A stretch of DNA of 64,000 nucleotides from UBA2589 sp965223235. Lineage in GTDB: Bacteria; Gemmatimonadota; Gemmatimonadetes; Longimicrobiales; Gaopeijiaceae. A program made the translations under genes and the position numbers. Under the pieces are notes generated by a model. It saw nothing but the letters and a program-made list of their open reading frames with translations. It ran no database searches and was not told the DNA's origin. This document shows, in pieces, positions 41,275-50,314 of this stretch (its first letter is position 1; every line of letters begins with the position of its first letter). The stretch is taken from the NCBI GenBank assembly GCA_965223235.1, contig CBDCVV010000017.1, forward strand, positions 1 to 64,000, given 5' to 3'.

Positions 41275-42777
41275 TCAAGAATCTGACCCGGCCACCATTT
41301 GCGCCGCCCTGAGAAGCGCCCTCGCCTTGTTCCGCGTCTCGTCGTACTCGGTCGCGGGATCGCTGTCGGCGACGATTCCAGCTCCTGCTTGAACGTGTGC
41401 GACCCCGTCGAGAGCCACTACGGTCCTGATCGTGATCGCCGTGTCCATCGACCTGCCACCGTACCCGATGTGCCCGACCGCACCCGCATACGGGCCTCGG
41501 CTAACCGGCTCCAGCTCGTCAATGATTTCCATCGCCCGCACCTTCGGCGCCCCGGAGACAGTCCCGGCCGGAAAGCACGCACGGATGACGTCGAGCGCAC
41601 TCAAACCCGCGCGCAGCTTCCCCTCTACCTGGCTCACGATATGCATCACGTGTGAGTACTTCTCGATCACCATCAACTCCGGAACGGTGACGGATCCGAA
41701 GTCGGCCACCCGCCCCACATCGTTGCGACCGAGGTCGACGAGCATGCGGTGTTCCGCCAGCTCCTTCTCGTCTTGGAGAAGGCCCGCAGCAAGCGAACGT
41801 TCTTCTTCTGCCGTCCCTCCTCGAGGCCGGGTTCCCGCGATTGGGCGGACCGTCACCTGTCCTCCCTCCACTCGGACCAACACTTCCGGTGAGCTGCCGA
41901 CGAGCGACACTCCGTCGAGCTCCAGGAAGTACATGTACGGGGAAGGGTTGATGCTTCGTAGCCCTCGGTACAGCGCCAGCGGCGACGACGCCCAAGGAAA
42001 GGACAAGCGCTGACTCAGAACCACTTGGAAGGCATCACCTGCCCGGATGTATTCCTGGATTCTAGCCACGCCTCGCTCGAAGGCCTCTCGCGTCATCGAG
42101 GAGCGCACGGGTGGATCTTCGTCCGGCTCTGCAGCCAGCGTGACCGGTGGCGGAGGAGACCCTTCCAGCAGTCGACGGACAACTTCGTCGGTACTCCGTG
42201 CCCCGGCTTGGTATCGGCGACGCAACTCCTCATCGTCGCACCCTTCCGGTACGGGCACCGCCGCGATCGCCATCGCGGTGCCCCGCACGTTGTCGATCGC
42301 GACCACGACGTCGGTAAAGATCAAGACGCCATCCGGGATGGCGAGGTCGCGCGCAGGTCGGTCAGGGAGTCGTTCGAAGTGGCGGACGACGTCATAACCC
42401 AAGAAGCCGACTGCCCCACCCCAGAACGGTGGAAGCTCTTCGACCGTGACCGGCGAGTGTTCCGAGAGGCGCACCTCCAAGTCACCGAAGGGGTCGTCCG
42501 TGGCTACCTCGCTCCACCCCGACCCCGGCGTCCACCACGACACCCGCCCTTCCTCGATTCGCCACGCCCCCCTGGGGCGACTTCCCAGAAAGGTGTATCG
42601 CGCCCATTGTTCGCCGCCTACCACGGATTCGAGCAGGAAGCCGAAGGGTGGGTCGGAGACTTTGGCGTACGCGGTGACCGCCGTATCCAAATCGAAAAGG
42701 AACTCCCTCCATACGGGCAATAGCGTCCCGGCGCGAGAGAGCTCCTTGAAACGTTCGAAAGACGGGAGCAGCTGCAT
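41275..42777 (-). CDS. trpE: Anthranilate synthase component I
   Basis: The product is about 500 aa. It has the chorismate-binding core: SPSPYMYFLELDGVSLVGS is close (INPSPYMYFLELDGVSLVGS), with SPEVLVRVEGGQVTVRPIAG, TRPRGGTAEEERSLAAGLL, FPAGTVSGAPKVRAMEIIDE and the C-terminal GAVGHIGYGG and QAGAGIVADSDPATEYDET. It converts chorismate to anthranilate with a TrpG amidotransferase, which is not adjacent. ATG 42777 is chosen; a GTG at 42831 would add 18 codons. Confidence 0.95.
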   Translation of the reverse strand: MQLLPSFERFKELSRAGTLLPVWREFLFDLDTAVTAYAKVSDPPFGFLLESVVGGEQWARYTFLGSRPRGAWRIEEGRVSWWTPGSGWSEVATDDPFGDLEVRLSEHSPVTVEELPPFWGGAVGFLGYDVVRHFERLPDRPARDLAIPDGVLIFTDVVVAIDNVRGTAMAIAAVPVPEGCDDEELRRRYQAGARSTDEVVRRLLEGSPPPPVTLAAEPDEDPPVRSSMTREAFERGVARIQEYIRAGDAFQVVLSQRLSFPWASSPLALYRGLRSINPSPYMYFLELDGVSLVGSSPEVLVRVEGGQVTVRPIAGTRPRGGTAEEERSLAAGLLQDEKELAEHRMLVDLGRNDVGRVADFGSVTVPELMVIEKYSHVMHIVSQVEGKLRAGLSALDVIRACFPAGTVSGAPKVRAMEIIDELEPVSRGPYAGAVGHIGYGGRSMDTAITIRTVVALDGVAHVQAGAGIVADSDPATEYDETRNKARALLRAAQMVAGSDS

Positions 42778-42834
42778 GGAGGCGAAGGCCACGGGCCCGA
42801 TGGGGCCGCCGAGGGAGGGCGCTTGAGCCACTCA

Positions 42835-44820
42835 ATGTCCCAGGCGGCAGAAGGGGCGTCAACGCCGATCGTGGCGGTCGATACGGGCGGCACCTTCACG
42901 GACCTGGTCCTCCTGCGAGGCGGCCGTATCGAAACACTCAAGGTGCCCTCCACGCCGAACGATCCGTCCGAGGCGGTTCTGGCCGGGATCCGTTCTATGA
43001 TAGGAGAAGGGACGGACTTCACCCTCCTTCACGGCTCGACCGTGGCTACGAACGCGCTCCTCGAACGCCGGGGCGCCAAGGTCGTCCTGATCACCAATCG
43101 CGATTTCGAAGACGTGATCGAGATCGGTCGGCAAAACCGCCCGCAACTCTACGCGCTCGCAGGTCACCGGCCCCCGCCCCTCGTCGCTCGCGAGGATCGT
43201 CTGGGTATCGAAGGGCGCCTAGATCACGAAGGGACGGAGATCGAGCCGCTCGATGAGACACACCTCACCGAGATACCCGCCACGATCCTCGCCGCCGGAG
43301 GCGAGGCGATCGCGATCTCCCTTTTGCACTCGTACGCGAACCCGGCCCACGAGCAGCGCGTCGCGCACGCTCTCCACGAGTTGAAGCTTCCTATCTCCGT
43401 CTCGAGCCGACTCGTCCCGGAGTTTAGGGAGTATGAGCGGACCTCAACGACGGTACTCAACGCCTATGTGGCGCCCATCATGGATCGGTACCTGGGTCGC
43501 CTCGCCAACGAGGCTGGGGCACAAAGAGTGTCGATCATGGGCTCGAACGGCGGAGCGCTGCCGATCGAGAGGGCACAGCGGGAGCCGGTGCATACCGTTC
43601 TCTCCGGTCCGGCAGGCGGCGTCGTGGGCGCCCTCCATTGGGCGCAACAAGCAGGGCGCACACACATCATCTCCTTCGACATGGGCGGGACGTCGACGGA
43701 CGTTTCCCTTTGTCCGGGTCGCCCGCTGCGAACGCGCGAGTTCTCTATCGGCGGTCAACCGGCGTCGATCCCGGTGATCGACATTCACACCGTCGGAGCT
43801 GGGGGTGGCTCCATCGCCCGAGTCGATGCGGGTGGTGCCCTGCGCGTCGGACCCCGTAGCGCCGGGGCCGCGCCAGGCCCAATCTGCTACGGGCGCGGTG
43901 GCACAGAGATCACGGTAACGGACGCACACGTGTGGCTCGGGCGCCTTCCGGCCGACGGCTTCCTCGGAGGGTCGAGCACGCTCGACCGATCCGCGGTAGA
44001 GGAACCGCTCGCGGCCCTCGCGGCCGCACTGGGAAGTACGCTCGACCAAGCAGCCGAAGGCGTCATCGCGGTTGCCGACGCGGCGATGGAACGCGCCCTC
44101 AGGGTGATCTCCGTCGAACGGGGATACGACCCGGTCGACTTCGCCGTCGTCGCCTTCGGTGGGGCCGGCGGCCTCCACGTGGCTGAGTTGACGGCTCGCC
44201 TGGGCGCAACCGAGGCGTTGGTTCCCCCGGACCCCGGACTGTTGTCGGCTCATGGGATGCTCGCCTCCCCCATCATGCGAGAGGCTTCCCGGACGATCCT
44301 CGTCGATACGGCCCATCCGGACGTTACTCGGATCGTGGAAAGCGCTTTGGCAGAACTGGAGGCGCAGGCCCGTGCCGAGATGGTAGCGGAGGGTTCGGAC
44401 CCAGCCCTCCTCTCCGCAGAGCACTGGGTCGACGCTCGCTACCGCGGCCAGAGCTTCGAGCTACCGGTCGAGGCCCAAGCTTGGGAAACGGCCTTTCACC
44501 GGGTACACCAGGAACGGTACGGGTACCAGCGATTGGACACCCCAGTAGAGGCCGTCACCACGCGGGTGGTGGTGACCGCGCCTCCCCCCACCTTCAATGG
44601 TGAGCCCAGCTCGGAAGGCGTGGGTGAGAACGGAGCGGGGAGTGTCGTCTTCGGCGGGAGTCGGTACGATGTGCCCTGGGTGTGGAGGCACTCGCTGAGG
44701 GAAGGGGACGTTCTCGCCGGCCCGGCAGTCGTGTTGGAGTACAGCTCGACGACGTGGGTTCCGCCTGAGTGGGCGTGTACGGTGGGAGCCACAAGATGCC
44801 TTCACCTACGGCCTACATAG
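42835..44820 (+). CDS. Hydantoinase/oxoprolinase A subunit (HyuA)
   Basis: The product is about 661 aa. The N-terminus TPIVAVDTGGTFTDLVLL is the ATP-binding phosphate loop of HyuA. The central GSNGGALPIERAQREPVHTV and HIISFDMGGTSTDVSLCPGR motifs and the C-terminal AFGGAGGLHVAELTARLG segment match ATP-dependent N-methylhydantoinase and 5-oxoprolinase A subunits. The partner HyuB gene is not adjacent. It opens cyclic amides such as 5-oxoproline. ATG 42835 overlaps the region upstream of trpE. Confidence 0.92.
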   Translation: MSQAAEGASTPIVAVDTGGTFTDLVLLRGGRIETLKVPSTPNDPSEAVLAGIRSMIGEGTDFTLLHGSTVATNALLERRGAKVVLITNRDFEDVIEIGRQNRPQLYALAGHRPPPLVAREDRLGIEGRLDHEGTEIEPLDETHLTEIPATILAAGGEAIAISLLHSYANPAHEQRVAHALHELKLPISVSSRLVPEFREYERTSTTVLNAYVAPIMDRYLGRLANEAGAQRVSIMGSNGGALPIERAQREPVHTVLSGPAGGVVGALHWAQQAGRTHIISFDMGGTSTDVSLCPGRPLRTREFSIGGQPASIPVIDIHTVGAGGGSIARVDAGGALRVGPRSAGAAPGPICYGRGGTEITVTDAHVWLGRLPADGFLGGSSTLDRSAVEEPLAALAAALGSTLDQAAEGVIAVADAAMERALRVISVERGYDPVDFAVVAFGGAGGLHVAELTARLGATEALVPPDPGLLSAHGMLASPIMREASRTILVDTAHPDVTRIVESALAELEAQARAEMVAEGSDPALLSAEHWVDARYRGQSFELPVEAQAWETAFHRVHQERYGYQRLDTPVEAVTTRVVVTAPPPTFNGEPSSEGVGENGAGSVVFGGSRYDVPWVWRHSLREGDVLAGPAVVLEYSSTTWVPPEWACTVGATRCLHLRPT

Positions 44821-44875
44821 TATCTTACTCGGTCCGGCAACCTCCGAGGGGTCGGAACCACCTAATCTCTGGACG

Positions 44876-47170
44876 ATGAGCGAGCCCACACGACCCGCAG
44901 AAGAAGAGCTCAGGCCACCCTACCTGATCGCGCTCGGTGCCGGCCTTGCTGTGTTCCTCCTCTACGCGGTGACGCTCGCACCGACCACTGCGTTCTGGGA
45001 CACCAGCGAGTACATCGCTACTGGTGAGATCATGGGGATCCCGCACCCCCCGGGGAATCCGCTCTTCGTCGTCCTGGCTCGCGCCTGGTCGATCATCCTG
45101 ACGCCGCTTGGGCTCTCGGTGGCGGTCAAGATCAACCTCTTCAGTGCGTTCGTCAGCGCCACGGCTCACGGCCTCTGGTTCTTGGTCGTGCACCACATCC
45201 TGCGGTACTTCTCCGACGACCGTTTCTTCCGCCTCGCCGGAGCTGGCGCAGCGGTCATGGTCAGTGCCACAGCGTTCACGGTCTGGAACCAGTCGAACGT
45301 CAACGAGAAGGTGTACACGGTCTCACTCCTCACGATCGCGCTTCTGTCGTGGCTCGCGGTGCGCTGGCAGGAGAGGCTCGGCAAGGGCCGAGACGACAAC
45401 CTTCTGATCTTGATGGTGTTCCTGCTCGCGTTGAGCGTGGGGAATCACCTGATGGCGTTCTTGGCCGCTCCAGCGATCGGCCTCTTCATTCTCTACGTGC
45501 GCCCGCAGACACTCCTGAATTGGCGCTTGTACGTAGCGGCGGTCGGGGCAGCGGTGTTGGGCCTTACCATCCACCTCTTCCTTCCGATCCGGGCCGGGCT
45601 GGCTCCGGTGATCAACGAAGCCGCACCCACCTGTCCGGACATCGGATCTGCACTCGCGTCCGTTGTGACATACGGGAACGCCGGTTGCGAAGCTCTCGGT
45701 GAAGCGCTCAAGCGGGAACAGTACTCGAAGCCTCCGCTCTACGACCGCCAGGCACCGTTCTTCTCCCAGATCGGGAATTACCTCCAGTACTTCAACTGGC
45801 AGTGGGCTCGATCCGTAGACTCCGCATCGATCGTGGCCGGCCAGATGCGCCTTCCGTTCACGATGCTCTTCGCAGGCCTGGGCATCTGGGGTGCTTGGGA
45901 GCACTACAAGAGGGACAAGGCGAGCTTCATCTACATCGCCACGCTCTTTGGCACGCTCTCGGTAGCCTTGGTGGTGTACCTGAACTTCAAGTACGGGTAC
46001 TCGATGCCCAATCCGGTGCCGGACCGGGCACTCCACGAAGTTCGCGAGCGCGACTACTTCTTCGTGGTGAGCTTCTCGGTGTGGGGCCTCTGGGCCGGCA
46101 TGGGGATCGCCACGTTATGGCAGGAGGCTGCCCGCGAGGTCGGCGGGTCGCTCAAGCGAGTCTCTCCTGTACTCGGCCTGGCACTCGTTCCGCTGGTGTT
46201 CAACTGGGGATGGGCAACCCGCTCGTACGACTACGCTGCTCGCGATTGGGCATACAACCTCCTCATGAGCGTCGAGCCGTACTCGGTACTCTTCACAAAT
46301 GGCGACAACGACACCTTCCCGCTCTGGTACCTTCAGGAGGTCGAAGGCATCCGACGGGACGTCACCGTCATCGTGACGTCGTACCTGAACACGGCGTGGT
46401 ATGCCAAGCAGCTACGGGACCTCACCACGCCGTGCGCGCCGGGAGTCGACCCGTCCGACGATTGGTCTGTGATCCAGTGCCAACGCCCCTACACTGAGGT
46501 CGGTGCGTCTGCGCTGTACGTCCAGAGCACGCAGGATTCGGGGGAGCTGACCCCGCTGCTGACCACCGAGATCAAGGTCCCGACCAAGACGATCCTTCCT
46601 CTCACCGATCCGCAGATCGACGAAGGCGCCCAAGCGTTCACGCGAGTCGACGAGAGTGTGACGATCGAGATCGGAGACATCCGCGCGCCCATTCCTGGGG
46701 GACAATACCTCGCCCCGTGGCAACGCTTTGCGCTGACCATTCTCGTCGAGTCCATCGAAGATCGACCCATCTACTTTGCGTCGAGCGGAAACGCCGCCGC
46801 ATCTCTAGGCGTCCACCCGCACCTCGTCCGCCAGGGACTCGCTTTCAAACTCTACAACGGCGACCCCGGCACCGCCGGCTTTACGCGACTCGAGCCATCC
46901 CCCTACACGGTGGGCACGGGCGACTGGCTCGACGTACCGCGTACCGAGCAGTTGGTCGACGATGTCTTCGTGCACCGAGGAGGCATCCCGGACGGTTGGG
47001 GCCACTGGCCCGACATCGCGACCCTCGGAATTCCGAACTACTACTCGTGGGTCTACACCGCGTTGATGCAGGCCGCGACCCAGAGAGGGGATACCGAAGC
47101 GGTCGACCGCCTGCGGGAGCGGGCCCAGGTATGGCTTGCTCTCGGGACCCCGGCGGGGGCGACTCCTTAG
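44876..47170 (+). CDS. DUF2723 membrane protein
   Basis: The product is 764 aa. The N-terminal half has about ten helices (LIALGAGLAVFLLYAVTLAP, then TSEYIATGEIMGIPHPPGNP). The HPPGNP and following region resemble GT-C glycosyltransferases of the O-mannosyltransferase type. A large C-terminal soluble domain follows (SYDYAARDWAYNLLMSVEPY, TNGDNDTFPLWYLQEVEGI). DUF2723 proteins are common in Bacteroidota and Gemmatimonadota and may glycosylate exported proteins. The function is inferred from fold resemblance. Confidence 0.88.
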   Translation: MSEPTRPAEEELRPPYLIALGAGLAVFLLYAVTLAPTTAFWDTSEYIATGEIMGIPHPPGNPLFVVLARAWSIILTPLGLSVAVKINLFSAFVSATAHGLWFLVVHHILRYFSDDRFFRLAGAGAAVMVSATAFTVWNQSNVNEKVYTVSLLTIALLSWLAVRWQERLGKGRDDNLLILMVFLLALSVGNHLMAFLAAPAIGLFILYVRPQTLLNWRLYVAAVGAAVLGLTIHLFLPIRAGLAPVINEAAPTCPDIGSALASVVTYGNAGCEALGEALKREQYSKPPLYDRQAPFFSQIGNYLQYFNWQWARSVDSASIVAGQMRLPFTMLFAGLGIWGAWEHYKRDKASFIYIATLFGTLSVALVVYLNFKYGYSMPNPVPDRALHEVRERDYFFVVSFSVWGLWAGMGIATLWQEAAREVGGSLKRVSPVLGLALVPLVFNWGWATRSYDYAARDWAYNLLMSVEPYSVLFTNGDNDTFPLWYLQEVEGIRRDVTVIVTSYLNTAWYAKQLRDLTTPCAPGVDPSDDWSVIQCQRPYTEVGASALYVQSTQDSGELTPLLTTEIKVPTKTILPLTDPQIDEGAQAFTRVDESVTIEIGDIRAPIPGGQYLAPWQRFALTILVESIEDRPIYFASSGNAAASLGVHPHLVRQGLAFKLYNGDPGTAGFTRLEPSPYTVGTGDWLDVPRTEQLVDDVFVHRGGIPDGWGHWPDIATLGIPNYYSWVYTALMQAATQRGDTEAVDRLRERAQVWLALGTPAGATP

Positions 47171-47191
47171 ACGAGCGCAGCCGCAGGGCGT

Positions 47192-48160
47192 CTAAAGGTC
47201 GACGAGTGTGCCGAGGCCTTCTCGCTCCGCTACGGCCAGCACACGCTCGGCCACCACGACGTCTTGCACCGCATTTCCCACCGACTTGAAGAAGGTGATC
47301 TCGTCGTCGGAAGTTCGAGGCGGCTTATGGCCGAGGACGATCTCGCCGATCTCCGCATCCATCACACTCTCATCGATGAGCCCCGCCCGCAGAGGAGCGA
47401 TGATATCGCCCGCCTCCTCGAGCACCGCCTCACGTTGGTCGACTACGACCCGGGCCTTGAGCAGTAGCTCTACGTCCACCTCTCGCATCTCGGGGGTGAA
47501 GGAGCCCACGGCGGTCACATGAGTGCCACGCTCGATTCTCGAGCCTTCGAACACCGGAGTCAGCGAATCGGTAGCCGCCACCACCACATCGGCCCCGGCC
47601 ACTGCTGCCGAGGGATCGTCGACTCTTCGAGCGTCGACCCCCTCGAGTTCGGCGACGAACGCGTCGGCCGAGTCACCGGACCGAGATACGACCCTGACTT
47701 CCGTGATGTCGCGGACGCACCGCACTGCCTCGAGCTGGGTCCGGGCTTGAACCCCCGCCCCGAAGACCGCGACGACCTGAGCGTCTTTGCGGGCCAGCAG
47801 CTGCGCGGCGAGGCCACCTACCGCGCCCGTGCGCAAGGCGGTGAGCCACGTGCCGTCCATGAGCGCGCGCGCCCGGCCGGTGGCGGCGTCCAGGACGACG
47901 ACCACCGCATGAATCGTCGGTATCCCTAGCGCTCCATTCCCGGGGTTCACCGACACGATCTTGGCTCCGGTCGCCCCTCCCTCCCTTAGGTGGGCTGGCA
48001 TAAAGAGCGTCACACCGTCGTCTGTTTCGAGCGGGAGTCGCACCGGGACTTCGGCGGACCCCGCCGACAGCGCCGCAAAGGCATGCGCCATCGCATCGAT
48101 TGCGGCGTCCATGTCGACCGCGGCGCGGACATCCGCACCGGACAGGATACGCATTTGCAT
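47192..48160 (-). CDS. Ornithine cyclodeaminase / mu-crystallin family enzyme
   Basis: The product is 322 aa with an NAD(P)-binding Rossmann motif (VVAVFGAGVQARTQLEAVRC), substrate loop residues around VSVNPGNGALGIPTIHAVVV, and TALRTGAVGGLAAQLLAR. Family members include ornithine cyclodeaminase, alanine dehydrogenase and ketimine reductases. The substrate is unknown. It is divergent from the FAD oxidase and near RidA, which suits imine/enamine chemistry. Confidence 0.92.
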   Translation of the reverse strand: MQMRILSGADVRAAVDMDAAIDAMAHAFAALSAGSAEVPVRLPLETDDGVTLFMPAHLREGGATGAKIVSVNPGNGALGIPTIHAVVVVLDAATGRARALMDGTWLTALRTGAVGGLAAQLLARKDAQVVAVFGAGVQARTQLEAVRCVRDITEVRVVSRSGDSADAFVAELEGVDARRVDDPSAAVAGADVVVAATDSLTPVFEGSRIERGTHVTAVGSFTPEMREVDVELLLKARVVVDQREAVLEEAGDIIAPLRAGLIDESVMDAEIGEIVLGHKPPRTSDDEITFFKSVGNAVQDVVVAERVLAVAEREGLGTLVDL

Positions 48161-48197
48161 GTCGTGAGGTCACTCCACAATCTGGGCCGTTGTTCGC

Positions 48198-49406
48198 GTG
48201 GACATTCTACCGCCCCAGGGCCGAATCGGAAGCTTGTCAGTCGGGAAGAGTCGGATCGGAATCGTAGGCGCAGGAGCCTTCGGGCTCACAGCTGCCCTCG
48301 AGCTGAGTGTCCGTGGGCACGAGGTAGTCGTCGTCGACCCCTCCGCGGTGCCGAATCCGGTCGCTTCGTCGACCGACGTCAGCAAGATGATCCGCATGGA
48401 CTATGGGTCCGACATCTTCTACCACGAGCTCGGAGAGGAGGCGATCGCTGGGTGGCACCGGTGGAACGTGGAATGGGGGAGCACACTCTACCACGACGAG
48501 GGCTTCCTCGTCTTGGCTTCGCGGCCACTCGCCGAGGGAGGCTTCGAGGCGGAGAGCTTTCGAGTCTTGGAGTCGAGAGGGTACACCCCAAAGCGCATCG
48601 ACGAGAAGGTGCTCGCTCGTGACTTCCCCGCGTGGAACGCGAGCCGGTACCCGGACGGCTACCTGAGTCCTTCGGGAGGCTGGGCAGAGAGCGGCAAGGT
48701 GCTCGAGGAGCTCGCGGTTCGCTGCGTCCAGGCCGGAGTCACGTTTGTTACACAACGGGTAGGGAGCGTGGTGACGAAGGGGGGTCGGGTGTCCGCACTC
48801 CGGACTCCTTCTCGGGACATCGAGGTAGAAACGGCGGTCGTCGCAGCAGGCGCCTGGTCGATGGGTCTCGTGCCGGAGTTAGCGTTGGTGGCTCGCGCGG
48901 TCGCCCAGCCCGTCGTGCATCTCGCACCCACGAATCCGAGTGAGTTTCGATCGCCTGGCTTCCCACCCTTCGCGGCCGATATCGCCGGCACGGGCTGGTA
49001 CGGCTTCCCGGTGAGTGAGAAGAATGACTTCGTAAAGCTGGGTCACCATGGCGACGGTCTAGAGGTCGACCCCGATGAGAGAGGGGTGGTCGATGAAGAT
49101 CACCTCGGGGCGGTACGCCTCTTTCTGCAAGCGTCGATTCCAGCCCTGGTGGAAGCCGACGTCGTGCACACCAGGATCTGTCTGTATTGTGACACCTTCG
49201 ACGGGGACCTGTTGATCGACCGCCACCCGACTCTCGACGGCTTGGTCATTGCGACCGGTGGCAGCGGACACGGCTTCAAGTTCGCCCCTGTGCTGGGAGG
49301 CATCATCGCCGACGTAGCGGAAGCTCAGAGCAATCGCTGGCAAGCGCGATTCGCCTGGCGAGCACCGGGGCAGGAGCGCCGCGAGGAAGCTCGCTTGCAA
49401 CTCTGA
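48198..49406 (+). CDS. FAD-dependent amine/amino-acid oxidase (DAO family)
   Basis: The product is 402 aa. The N-terminus RIGIVGAGAFGLTAALELSV forms the FAD dinucleotide-binding fold. The C-terminus has GLVIATGGSGHGFKFAPVLG, typical of sarcosine oxidase-like DAO enzymes. It oxidises secondary amines or D-amino acids and would release imines that RidA and the cyclodeaminase-like enzyme could handle. It starts near ATG/GTG 48198. Confidence 0.9.
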   Translation: MDILPPQGRIGSLSVGKSRIGIVGAGAFGLTAALELSVRGHEVVVVDPSAVPNPVASSTDVSKMIRMDYGSDIFYHELGEEAIAGWHRWNVEWGSTLYHDEGFLVLASRPLAEGGFEAESFRVLESRGYTPKRIDEKVLARDFPAWNASRYPDGYLSPSGGWAESGKVLEELAVRCVQAGVTFVTQRVGSVVTKGGRVSALRTPSRDIEVETAVVAAGAWSMGLVPELALVARAVAQPVVHLAPTNPSEFRSPGFPPFAADIAGTGWYGFPVSEKNDFVKLGHHGDGLEVDPDERGVVDEDHLGAVRLFLQASIPALVEADVVHTRICLYCDTFDGDLLIDRHPTLDGLVIATGGSGHGFKFAPVLGGIIADVAEAQSNRWQARFAWRAPGQERREEARLQL

Positions 49407-49468
49407 TCGACGTCCGGACGACACAGTCTCGACGACACAGAATCATTGATCTCAAGGAGACATTCAGA

Positions 49469-49849
49469 ATGAAGATTATCTCGACCTCAGACGGATCCCC
49501 TCCGGCAGGTCACTACAGCCAGGCCATCGTCTATGGTGGGGTCGTGTACTGCGCCGGCGTCCTGGGCAAAGACCCCGACCATCCAGATGCGGACCCGGGC
49601 GACGCGGCCCAGCAGACTCGCCAGGCCCTCAAGAACGTCGAGAAGGTGTTAGAAGCTGCCGGAAGCAGCTTGAATCACGTGGTCCGAATGATGATCTACG
49701 TTTCCGGCATCGAGCACTGGGGCGCAGTGAACGAAGCGTATGCCGACACCATGGGAAGCCACAAACCGGCACGTGCCATCGTCCCCGTGAAGAACTTCGA
49801 CGGCCCCTACGTGGTGGAGATCGTCGCTACCGCGGCGCTGGGAAGCTGA
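49469..49849 (+). CDS. ridA: RidA-family enamine/imine deaminase
   Basis: The 126-aa product has the RidA fold: PAGHYSQAIVYGGVVYCAGV, QQTRQALKNVEKVLEAAGSS and ARAIVPVKNFDGPYVVEIVA. It hydrolyses reactive enamine/imine intermediates. An AAGGAG ribosome site lies before ATG 49469. The nearby oxidase and cyclodeaminase-like genes suit this role. Confidence 0.95.
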   Translation: MKIISTSDGSPPAGHYSQAIVYGGVVYCAGVLGKDPDHPDADPGDAAQQTRQALKNVEKVLEAAGSSLNHVVRMMIYVSGIEHWGAVNEAYADTMGSHKPARAIVPVKNFDGPYVVEIVATAALGS

Positions 49850-49854
49850 CTCGA

Positions 49855-50193
49855 TCAGACACCCATACGGGGAAGCGTCATGTTGTCCAAAAAGAGTCGA
49901 TCTCGTGGGGAGAGACAGGTCACGCCATCGGCGTCGACCTGCTGCAGCAGACGTTGCACCTCGTCGGCATTCAGCGGATGAAGTGAGGACAAGTTGATGC
50001 CACCCCACCGCTCACGATCTTCTTGGTTGCGGACGCCGGTGGAGGAGTAGTGAGAGTTGGGCGCTTCAACTCTCCGGCGGCTGGCCACACGCCGGCGATT
50101 CCAGCTCCGATACCAGAGCCGGATGCCGATTCCGGCGATCGTGGCCGCCGCCAATGCAGGCAACAGATAGCTGAGCATCGCCCCGAACCCCAT
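49855..50193 (-). CDS. Membrane-anchored hypothetical protein
   Basis: The product is about 112 aa. One N-terminal helix (MLSYLLPALAAATIAGIGIR) is followed by a basic stretch (YRSWNRRRVASRRRV) and a soluble tail (SSLHPLNADEVQRLLQQVDA, LSPRDRLFLDNMTLPRMG). No family is recognised. It converges with ridA. Confidence 0.55.
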   Translation of the reverse strand: MGFGAMLSYLLPALAAATIAGIGIRLWYRSWNRRRVASRRRVEAPNSHYSSTGVRNQEDRERWGGINLSSLHPLNADEVQRLLQQVDADGVTCLSPRDRLFLDNMTLPRMGV

Positions 50194-50314
50194 CCTGAAA
50201 ACCGCTGGGCGCTCCCGCGCGCCCATTGAGCTCTAATAAGTACTTCCTACAGACGGAATCTGGGGCCGAAAGGTTGCAGAGATCAAATTATGCGACGCGG
50301 CACCGGCCCGGTGC

